A DNA stretch of 57,854 nt from Clostridiales bacterium (GTDB lineage: Bacteria > Bacillota > Clostridia > Saccharofermentanales > Saccharofermentanaceae): assembly GCA_017615755.1 (NCBI GenBank), contig JAFZZM010000077.1:1-57854 (forward strand), given 5' to 3'. The notes beneath the pieces are model-generated. The model saw only the letters and a list, made by a program, of their open reading frames with translations, was not told where the DNA came from and did no database searches. The position numbers were made by a program, and so were the translations under genes. How positions within the stretch are numbered: the stretch's first letter is position 1; each line of letters begins with the position of its first letter. This document shows, in pieces, positions 8,045-14,133 of this stretch.

Positions 8045-8368
8045 GGTTGTTTCTCCTTTTTTGAGTGATGTGTTTCATACAGAAATGCTACAACAGGTCA
8101 GGCGTCCCGTCTAATTCGAAAACCTGATCTGGAGTTATAGACTGCGGTTATAACCACCCACATAAATGCCATAAGCGATAGCTATCGCCAAGATAGATAA
8201 TGGCGTGATAATATTGTCTGGGAGGAACGGATCATGAACGCAACGGAGAGATATCGTTCCAATGCTCAGATAAGTTCGATTGTGCAATTCTATGTGGCGC
8301 ATATGCCGTTTTGGATGAACAGCTGGCCTTCTCGGATTGGCACAACTATTAACGGACACAAGCCCCAT
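8045..8368. other. intergenic region with perfect 14-bp palindrome
   Basis: Between the MFS and LanC-like genes. GCGATAGCTATCGC at 8175-8188 is a perfect palindrome and could be an operator for the LanC-like gene. The rest holds no clear promoter. An ORF on each strand crosses the region and neither is convincing (see the separate small ORF). Confidence 0.45.
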
Positions 8369-8413
8369 TTACTTGCTTTGCTTTTTCAGCACACTGTAAG
8401 TTCTTTCAAGTAA
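8234..8413 (+). CDS. candidate small ORF, 59 codons
   Basis: ATG 8234 is preceded by a strong GGGAGGAAC site and a GATAAT-like box. The frame runs 59 codons to TAA 8411 and overlaps the 3' end of the opposite-strand MFS gene by 45 bases. The product has no recognisable domain or membrane segment. The good ribosome binding site is the only support, so this may be chance. Confidence 0.2.
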   Translation: MNATERYRSNAQISSIVQFYVAHMPFWMNSWPSRIGTTINGHKPHLLALLFQHTVSSFK

Positions 8414-9535
8414 AGTGATGTTTAGAACGGCGAACAGGATCAGATATACCGGCATAATACCGATCCCTATATGTTGCTGCAGGTGACCGAATACCATCGG
8501 CATAAAAGTACTTCCTGCATAAGCAGAGGCCATCTGAAGACCAATTACCGCAGCGCTGTATTTCTTTCCGAAATTCGTCGGTGCCATATGCTGGATCGCC
8601 GGATACACCGGTCCCATTCCGGTTCCAATGACTACAAAACCGATCGCAGCGGGCAAATAGTGATCGAAGGGAAGCATGACCATTATGATCCCGAGAAACT
8701 CTGTTGCGATACCGATCCTTATGAGAAGCTTGTCGCCCAGCTTATTTGATATGAAACCGGATATCAGCCTTCCGAGCATCAATCCCCCAAAGATCAGAGA
8801 ACCGAAAGAGGCGATCATTCCTTCAGAAAGACCTTCTTTCGTTCCGGAAAAATAACTGGATGTCCACAAAAAACATGTTGCTTCGCCGGAACAGTATGCA
8901 AAGAATGCAATTAACGTCAGGATCACTCCGGGAACCTTCAGCGTTTCTTTGATCCCGGCACTTTCTTTTACATCCTCATCAACACTTTTATTGTTTTTCT
9001 TCCAAAGAGGAAGAGACAAGATCACGATTAGAAGGATCCCGGACTGAATATAGGCCGTCCACCGGTATCCTTCATTCCACTTTGCATAGGAAAGAGCAGC
9101 CGCCATGATATTAGGGCTGATGACTGCGCCGACGCCATAAAAACAATGCAGGAAATTCATGACTGAACTTGAGTAGTTATTGGCAACATAATGATTCACA
9201 GATGCATCGATCGCACCGGCACCAAGCCCATAGGGAATAACAAAAAGAAACAGCATCGCATAGGAGGTCGATAATGAAAAACCTATCAAGCCAAAGATCG
9301 TGAGCGCGATAGACACGATCACGATCCACTTCGTGTGGAACTTTTTGATCATGCGCGGACTTAACAGTGCGGATATTATCGTCATGAAGGAAATCGACAT
9401 AGACACATATCCCGCATATGAGGAAGGTACGCCGAAAGCCTGCTGCATCGTAGGCCAGCCGGAACCCAGAAGAGAATCGGGAAGACCCAGGCTGATGAAT
9501 ATCAGATAGATTACGGCTAACAGCAGAGAGTACAT
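8369..9535 (-). CDS. MFS transporter
   Basis: A 388-residue major facilitator with about twelve hydrophobic segments and a short cytosolic loop near residue 190 (WKKNNKSVDEDVKES). The first half carries GLPDSLLGSGWP and PYGLGAGAIDASVNHYV, as in sugar or fucose-permease-like MFS members. The second half has GRLISGFISNKLGDK, matching the conserved loop between helices of each half. CGGAGGAATATT precedes ATG 9535. It is divergent from the DUF3592-like gene. Substrate unresolved; a sugar or drug is possible. Confidence 0.88.
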   Translation of the reverse strand: MYSLLLAVIYLIFISLGLPDSLLGSGWPTMQQAFGVPSSYAGYVSMSISFMTIISALLSPRMIKKFHTKWIVIVSIALTIFGLIGFSLSTSYAMLFLFVIPYGLGAGAIDASVNHYVANNYSSSVMNFLHCFYGVGAVISPNIMAAALSYAKWNEGYRWTAYIQSGILLIVILSLPLWKKNNKSVDEDVKESAGIKETLKVPGVILTLIAFFAYCSGEATCFLWTSSYFSGTKEGLSEGMIASFGSLIFGGLMLGRLISGFISNKLGDKLLIRIGIATEFLGIIMVMLPFDHYLPAAIGFVVIGTGMGPVYPAIQHMAPTNFGKKYSAAVIGLQMASAYAGSTFMPMVFGHLQQHIGIGIMPVYLILFAVLNITLLERTYSVLKKQSK

Positions 9536-9725
9536 AATATTCCTCCGATATGTGAAAAAACGTCATCACTTCATAAGTATACCTTTACGGATTAATTAGT
9601 CAAAGGTGAGGGTAATCCAGACGCAGGCAAATTAGCATATCTAATTAAGTGAAAAGAACTTTTTACCCTTGAAGCTACAATGATATACTTTTCATAAGTA
9701 ATTAGTTTTAAATTGGCGAGGGTAT

Positions 9726-10172
9726 ATGTTCAGGATAAGGGATTACTATCATCCTATGTGGATAGTAGCATTGGTTCTCTATATTGGTCTTATTTTGTTA
9801 GGGCATGGAACTTACGACTACATAAACGGTGACAAGATGGCGGATATATGCTCTTCCGTAGCTACTGGCGTGGTGGTGAATTCTGAAAAACATACGATTA
9901 TAGAGTATGAAACACGGTATATAGCTTATGTTGCTACAGTCGAGCCCAAAGATAGTAGTATCTTTAGCAGTTCCAGGCTTCGATCAACCGAGACAGACTA
10001 TGCTTATCAGAATGGGGAAACTGTTTTGATACATTACGACCCTTCCGATCCTTCCACATATTATATACAGTATGCGGAACCTACTGCAGGTAATTTGACT
10101 CAGGTTGTCATCGGCGCTGTTTTGATATTTCTTGGTCTTGGATTCTTTGCCATGTACAAGAAAATAAAATAG
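9726..10172 (+). CDS. DUF3592-like membrane protein
   Basis: A 148-residue protein with an N-terminal membrane helix (about 11-27), an extracytoplasmic beta domain with the DUF3592-style NGETVLIHYDPSDPSTYYI stretch, and a C-terminal helix (about 122-142) ending in a basic tail. Proteins of this type occur singly in many Firmicutes and have no known activity. GGCGAGGGTAT lies before the ATG. A terminator follows at 10191, so it is probably monocistronic. Confidence 0.75.
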   Translation: MFRIRDYYHPMWIVALVLYIGLILLGHGTYDYINGDKMADICSSVATGVVVNSEKHTIIEYETRYIAYVATVEPKDSSIFSSSRLRSTETDYAYQNGETVLIHYDPSDPSTYYIQYAEPTAGNLTQVVIGAVLIFLGLGFFAMYKKIK

Positions 10173-10190
10173 GAACCATCTGATTTCAAC

Positions 10191-10221
10191 AAGCGGCCAG
10201 AAAAAAGCGGCCGCTTTATTC
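10191..10221 (+). terminator. rho-independent terminator
   Basis: AAGCGGCC and GGCCGCTT form an 8-bp GC-rich stem followed by TTATTCTT. It lies just upstream of the marR promoter, whose -35 begins at 10222. Confidence 0.8.
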
Positions 10222-10252
10222 TTGACAAATTATATTGCGCGCAATATAATTT
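10222..10252 (+). promoter_or_regulatory. consensus promoter with embedded 26-bp palindromic operator
   Basis: TTGACA at 10222-10227 and TATAAT at 10245-10250 are separated by exactly 17 bases: a perfect sigma-A-type promoter. A perfect 26-bp palindrome (10227-10252, centre TTGCG/CGCAA) covers the spacer and the -10. A dimeric repressor bound here would block RNA polymerase. The MarR protein encoded 37 bases downstream is the obvious candidate, which is inference. Confidence 0.9.
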
Positions 10253-10288
10253 AGTAAAAGATAAAAACGATCCATCTAGAGGTGAACC

Positions 10289-10723
10289 ATGGCACAGAAA
10301 TATGAACAGCTCCTTCTGAAAAACCAGTTATGCTTCCCCATGTATGCATGCAGCAGAAAGATCGTAGGCAGTTATACGCCTTATCTGAAGCCGCTGGGAC
10401 TAACGTATACCCAGTATGTTGTCATGATGGTGCTTTGGGAGCAGGAAACCGTAAATGTGGGCCAGCTTGGAGATATATTGAAACTGGATGCAGGGACACT
10501 AACCCCGCTTCTGAAAAGACTGGAGAAGGCCGGATATGTCACAAGAGAACGTTCAAAGGAAGACGAGCGTATCACGATCATTTCCATAACAGAGGAAGGC
10601 GAAGCACTGAAAGAACAGTGCAAGGACATACCACTTAAGATGGCGGCCAAGGGATCGCCGCTCAGCGAAAAGGATGTGAAGGAACTGTACAGACTTTTGT
10701 ATCTGTTCCTGGACGGAGAATAA
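10289..10723 (+). CDS. MarR-family transcriptional regulator
   Basis: A 144-residue winged-helix dimer. VNVGQLGDILKLDAGTLTPLLKRLEKAGYVTRERSKEDERITIISITEEG contains the MarR recognition helix and the D-x-R wing; the full segment is at about residues 53-103. The N-terminus LLKNQLCFPMYACSRKI contains two cysteines (about residues 16 and 21), as in the OhrR-like subgroup that senses organic peroxides. GAGGTGAACC precedes ATG 10289. The gene has a consensus promoter with a palindromic operator and is followed 70 bases later by a radical SAM gene. It probably represses itself and that enzyme. A redox signal is plausible from the cysteines but unproven. Confidence 0.93.
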   Translation: MAQKYEQLLLKNQLCFPMYACSRKIVGSYTPYLKPLGLTYTQYVVMMVLWEQETVNVGQLGDILKLDAGTLTPLLKRLEKAGYVTRERSKEDERITIISITEEGEALKEQCKDIPLKMAAKGSPLSEKDVKELYRLLYLFLDGE

Positions 10724-10793
10724 AAGAAACAAATGAATCAAAGCAATGAGCATGAGGAGTGCATCAAAGCTTTGTTGTAAGGAGCGAGTTCTT

Positions 10794-11894
10794 ATGGACC
10801 GTGAATTTGATATTCAGAGCTATATGACTGTGGGAGTGGAGCGTATTGTTACCGATGCGCTCCGGGCAACCGTGAAAAATCCGCGGGAGAACGCATATAT
10901 ACTTAAGTTTGCAGCTGCAAGCAAAAAGGCTTCGAAAAAGAGAGCGGCAGCAGAGAAAAAGGGAGAACACATTCCACCGTTTCTTATCGCCAGTATTACT
11001 TCAAGCTGTAATCTTCACTGCTCCGGATGCTACTCGAGATGTAATGCAGCCACAACAGATAGTCAGCCTGTAGATCAATTGTCCGGTGAGGAATGGAGGA
11101 AAATCTTCGATGAAGCACAGGACCTCGGGGTCAGCTTTATCCTTCTTGCGGGCGGCGAGCCGCTTCTGCGATGGGATGTAATGCAGGAAGCGGGCAATAA
11201 GCCGGGCATCCTGTTTCCGGTATTTACGAATGGTACATTTATCGGCGAGAAATACATGCAACTGTTTGACCAGAAGAGAAATCTGATCCCGGTGATCAGT
11301 ATCGAAGGCGATAAGGAAAAGACAGATTCCAGACGAGGAGAGGGCGTGTACGATAAGCTCATCACGGTCATGGACGGACTGTGCGAGAAGGACTTGATTT
11401 TCGGAGCATCCGTAACTGTAACTTCAGAGAATCTGAAAGAAGTCACCTCGGATGATTTCCTGAAATCTCTTTCCGAGAGAGGCTGTAAGCTCGTGATCTA
11501 TGTGGAATATGTTCCGGTAACGGAGGAAAGCACAGAGCTGGCCTTGTCGGATGAACAGAGAGAGCATCTTTTAGAAGAAGTCAGCAGGGTCAGAACTGCG
11601 TATCAGGAGATGGTATTTGTCTCCTTCCCGGGAGACGAAAAAAGCTCCGGCGGGTGCATTGCCGCGGGCAGAGGCTTTTTCCATATCAATTCACATGGCG
11701 GTGCCGAACCGTGTCCGTTTTCACCCTATTCGGATATCAACGTGAGAGATACATCTTTACGAGAAGCACTAAAATCGAAGTTGTTCACGAAGATCATTGA
11801 TGCAGATATGCTTGTTGACGATCATAAAGGCGGCTGTGTGCTTTTTGAGAAGAGAAAAGAGGTAGAAGCAGAGCTGAATGCTTTGAAAGGATGA
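10794..11894 (+). CDS. radical SAM / SPASM-like protein
   Basis: A 366-residue iron-sulfur enzyme. The SAM-cluster motif is CNLHCSGC with Cys72, Cys76 and Cys79, followed by a GGEPLLRWD glycine motif. The C-terminal third carries extra cysteines (GGCIAAGRG, AEPCPF, KGGCVLF) as in SPASM auxiliary-cluster domains. The N-terminal 60 residues form a basic helical extension. The start at ATG 10794 follows TAAGGAGCGAGTT; a 16-codon longer frame from 10746 lacks such a site. It follows the MarR regulator in what looks like one unit. SPASM enzymes often modify peptides, yet no precursor gene is obvious nearby, so the substrate is open. Confidence 0.9.
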   Translation: MDREFDIQSYMTVGVERIVTDALRATVKNPRENAYILKFAAASKKASKKRAAAEKKGEHIPPFLIASITSSCNLHCSGCYSRCNAATTDSQPVDQLSGEEWRKIFDEAQDLGVSFILLAGGEPLLRWDVMQEAGNKPGILFPVFTNGTFIGEKYMQLFDQKRNLIPVISIEGDKEKTDSRRGEGVYDKLITVMDGLCEKDLIFGASVTVTSENLKEVTSDDFLKSLSERGCKLVIYVEYVPVTEESTELALSDEQREHLLEEVSRVRTAYQEMVFVSFPGDEKSSGGCIAAGRGFFHINSHGGAEPCPFSPYSDINVRDTSLREALKSKLFTKIIDADMLVDDHKGGCVLFEKRKEVEAELNALKG

Positions 11895-11945
11895 AGACTG
11901 CACAACAAAATAATAGCTTCTTCTATTTCTGAAAAACCAGCATTT

Positions 11946-11972
11946 TTGAACCGAAAACATATATGCTATACT
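11946..11972 (+). promoter_or_regulatory. promoter for the small membrane protein
   Basis: An extended -10, TGCTATACT (TATACT at 11967-11972), follows TTGAAC at 11946-11951 with a short 15-base spacer. It lies about 64 bases before the 43-codon gene at 12036. Confidence 0.6.
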
Positions 11973-12035
11973 TTCCACATTAAATAACATTATCGGACTA
12001 TGAAAAACGGGGGGAATGTTTTTTGGAGGGTATGT

Positions 12036-12167
12036 ATGTTATTCAAACTTTGGCTTCAGGAAAAGCTTATCGATCTCTGGGGAGAGGAGACGTATAAAAG
12101 ACGCGGTTATACAGTTGCTATTATTCTTGCAATAGTTCTGCTCCTGATCGCAATAGCTGAAACTTGA
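12036..12167 (+). CDS. small single-pass membrane protein, 43 residues
   Basis: This short gene has its own promoter, a TTGGAGGG ribosome binding site at about 12023-12030, and a strong terminator nine bases after the stop. The product starts MLFKLWLQEKLIDLWGEE, an amphipathic segment, has a basic TYKRRG turn, and ends in one hydrophobic helix (about residues 25-41, AIILAIVLLLIAIA). The basic turn before the helix predicts the N-terminus inside the cell. No family is recognised. It lies downstream of the radical SAM gene but has no cysteine and is separately transcribed, so a modified-peptide role has no direct support. An in-frame ATG does not precede it; ATG 12032 is in another frame. Confidence 0.7.
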   Translation: MLFKLWLQEKLIDLWGEETYKRRGYTVAIILAIVLLLIAIAET

Positions 12168-12175
12168 ACGCACTA

Positions 12176-12208
12176 AAAATCCCGGCATTCCAGCCGGGAT
12201 TTTCTTTT
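12176..12208 (+). terminator. rho-independent terminator
   Basis: An 11-bp perfect stem (12176-12186 with 12193-12203) with a 6-nt loop and a TTTTCTTTT tail. It ends the small membrane protein transcript. Confidence 0.9.
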
Positions 12209-12381
12209 GTTGAAGTTTCTTTCACATACCGGGTCAGATAATTCTATATTCGTACTGAACCCGTAACAGCGTCTAACTTTAGATCTCAAGTTGAACTTGA
12301 ATATTCTATTGAATCTTCTACCCGTACTCGCTAAAATAATTATGTAGGATCCTCTATCCTGTAGGTGATGGAGGTGATCAC

Positions 12382-12897
12382 ATGAAAACAACAGAGATCA
12401 AGTATTATTTGATTCGAGGCGTAAAACTTGGTAAGAAGGAGAACGGCGTAAGCAGCTACTTGTTCAAAGATGGTAAGTGGGAGTGGGACAAGAAGAATTT
12501 GATCAATGATCGTCTTATAGGTTACGATCCCGACGAACCTGATGATTCCCCATACAAAATTGGCAGTACTTGCGTAATGGACGAAATAGAGGAACTGACA
12601 TTCGAAGCAGCCATGCGAATCCTCAATGAGAAGACGATCGAGTTTCTCGTCAGCAAGTGGAAAGAAGATCTTTTGGAGGTAAAACCGGCATGGGATAAAA
12701 GACCCGGATGGCCGGCAAAAATGACAGAGACATCTTTTATTCTGAATGGGATGAAGTACACCATTGTTCCGGAAGATCTTGGCCTGACAGATGATTGCTG
12801 GGATCAGGGTCTGATGGAAAGCTTTCAGGGCATACTTCGAGAAGACCTGGAACAGTATGGAGCGACGAGCGTGTACAACAGCGGATTTATTGATTAG
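12382..12897 (+). CDS. hypothetical protein, partner of XRE-HD gene
   Basis: A 171-residue soluble acidic protein with no signal peptide, membrane helix or motif that I recognise. It has an N-terminal region rich in charged beta-like stretches (YYLIRGVKLGKKENG) and a Trp-rich middle (KPAWDKRPGWPAK). The ribosome binding site GGAGGTGATC is close to a full match to the 16S rRNA 3' end. Its stop lies nine bases before the XRE-HD gene, whose binding site overlaps this stop, so the two are almost surely co-translated. A functional link to the alarmone-hydrolase-like partner is inferred from this coupling only. Confidence 0.75.
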   Translation: MKTTEIKYYLIRGVKLGKKENGVSSYLFKDGKWEWDKKNLINDRLIGYDPDEPDDSPYKIGSTCVMDEIEELTFEAAMRILNEKTIEFLVSKWKEDLLEVKPAWDKRPGWPAKMTETSFILNGMKYTIVPEDLGLTDDCWDQGLMESFQGILREDLEQYGATSVYNSGFID

Positions 12898-12906
12898 GAG
12901 AGTACA

Positions 12907-13722
12907 ATGAGTATCGGAAGCAACATCAGAGCTTTGAGAGAAGGACGGAAGCTAACACAAGAACAGGTTGCGGATCAGCTTGGGGTTACCTTTCAGGCGG
13001 TCTCCTCCTGGGAACGTGATGAATACAAACCCGACACAGACAAGCTTATCAAGCTTGCAGCATTATTCGAAGTGTCGGTGTCTTCTCTGGTGGAAGACCA
13101 ACAGAATCTCTTCAAGAGCAAAGAAACGATCTATAACTGGGAACATATGAAAACATATGTGAAGACTACGGCCAAGGATCTTAAAATGCAAAACGCGCTC
13201 AAGGCTCTGGATTTCGCGGTGGAGGCGCACAAATCCCAGAAGAGAAAGAGATCCAATGTGCCATATATTTACCATCCTCTGAATATGGCCTGTCATTTGC
13301 TTGCCATGAACATTGCCGAAGATGAAGTGATCGCGGCGTGTCTTCTCCATGATGTCGTTGAGGATTGCGGTAAAACATATGACGATCTTCCTGTCGACGA
13401 TGAGGTACGCGAGCTGGTGAGACTTCTTACTCATTCCAAAACAACGGACGGGGATAGGGATAAGGTCATGAAGAAGTATTACGATGCGATCGCCAAGGAT
13501 CCTCGCGCTTCACTGATCAAGTGCATCGACAGATGTAATAACATTACGACGATGGCGTGGGGATTGAGCAGAGACCGGATCTACCGCATGATCAAAGAGA
13601 CAGAGCAATACTATCCGCGACTTCTTCGCGTCATCAAAAACGAGCCACAGTATAACAATGCGGCGTGGCTGCTTCAGTATCAGATCGAAAGCATGCTGGA
13701 GATCTATAAGCGTTTAATGTGA
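12907..13722 (+). CDS. XRE-type HTH fused to a SpoT/MESH1-like HD hydrolase domain
   Basis: A 271-residue fusion. Residues 5-60 form a Cro/C1-type helix-turn-helix (LTQEQVADQLGVTFQAVSSWERDEYKP is split across 16-42). Residues about 95-260 form an HD domain like the (p)ppGpp hydrolase half of RelA/SpoT. Its metal and catalytic positions are visible: YHPL (His123), HDVVED (His148, Asp149, Glu152, Asp153) and CIDRCNN (Asp208), which matches the KxADRxxN motif. There is no synthetase or TGS/ACT region. ATG 12907 follows AGGAGAGTACA. A DNA-binding domain joined to an alarmone-hydrolase-like domain suggests a regulator or defence protein responsive to nucleotides; hydrolysis of (p)ppGpp is inferred from fold motifs. 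Confidence 0.85.
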   Translation: MSIGSNIRALREGRKLTQEQVADQLGVTFQAVSSWERDEYKPDTDKLIKLAALFEVSVSSLVEDQQNLFKSKETIYNWEHMKTYVKTTAKDLKMQNALKALDFAVEAHKSQKRKRSNVPYIYHPLNMACHLLAMNIAEDEVIAACLLHDVVEDCGKTYDDLPVDDEVRELVRLLTHSKTTDGDRDKVMKKYYDAIAKDPRASLIKCIDRCNNITTMAWGLSRDRIYRMIKETEQYYPRLLRVIKNEPQYNNAAWLLQYQIESMLEIYKRLM

Positions 13723-13790
13723 ATACCTCGAATTTGTTTCTATAAACTAAACCCCACTGATCGAACTCATGAATTCATCTGATCCGTTTT

Positions 13791-13817
13791 TCTGTATACC
13801 CCCGGGGGGTATACAGA
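13791..13817. promoter_or_regulatory. CsoR/CstR/FrmR-like palindromic operator candidate
   Basis: Arms TCTGTATACCCCC and GGGGGTATACAGA flank a single G: 13-bp perfect arms. A run of C then G bracketed by TATA-like flanks is the hallmark of operators for the CsoR/RcnR/CstR repressor family. No such repressor or its usual copper or sulfide genes are in the window, so assignment rests on sequence shape only. Confidence 0.5.
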
Positions 13818-13859
13818 CGATTTTGAAGATGTGAATTCATACCAAATTCAGTTTTTTCA

Positions 13860-14045
13860 GAAAAAGTATGTATTTTTCTCCGCTCTGCTGTTAAATTGAT
13901 GGCCTGAAGTAACAGATCCAAGTGCTTTTCGTACGGGATGAAAGCTATATCGGTCTTTACACTCTCCGATATGTGCCGATAGGGGGGAGGGGGGTATAGA
14001 AAAAATACATACTTTTACATGTATTTTTCGAAAAAAGTATGTAGA
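13860..14045. repeat. AAAAGTATGTA motif copies
   Basis: AAAAAGTATGTATTTTT occurs near 13861, the reverse complement of AAAAGTATGTATTTTTT at about 14004-14020, and AAAAAAGTATGTAG at about 14031-14044. The last two form an inverted pair around TACATGTATTTTTCG. The function is unknown; binding sites or a hairpin are both possible. Confidence 0.6.
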
Positions 14046-14133
14046 CCTCCCGTTTCCACCTTACTGATCGTTATAATTCGGCAGATTGGTTTTGAGACAA
14101 CTCCTTTTTCCAAGTTATGCGTAATGAGAAGTA

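Larger units (their letters stand above)
13723..14133. other. 411-bp intergenic region rich in palindromes
   Basis: No gene is seen. It separates two convergent transcripts. It contains a 27-bp C/G-centred palindrome, three oriented copies of an AAAAAGTATGTA motif, a G-rich run (GGGGGGAGGGGGG at about 13982-13994) and one copy of the dispersed AAGTGCTTTT oligomer at 13920. Confidence 0.7.

Noticed and set aside
8135..8368. 77-codon minus-strand ORF after the MFS gene
   Set aside because: It starts directly at the MFS stop with no ribosome binding site and has no domain. It is probably chance.
6698..11894. RiPP or lantibiotic biosynthesis cluster
   Set aside because: A LanC-like gene and a SPASM enzyme are present, but they are 2.7 kb apart on opposite strands with separate promoters, and no precursor, dehydratase or peptide exporter is seen.
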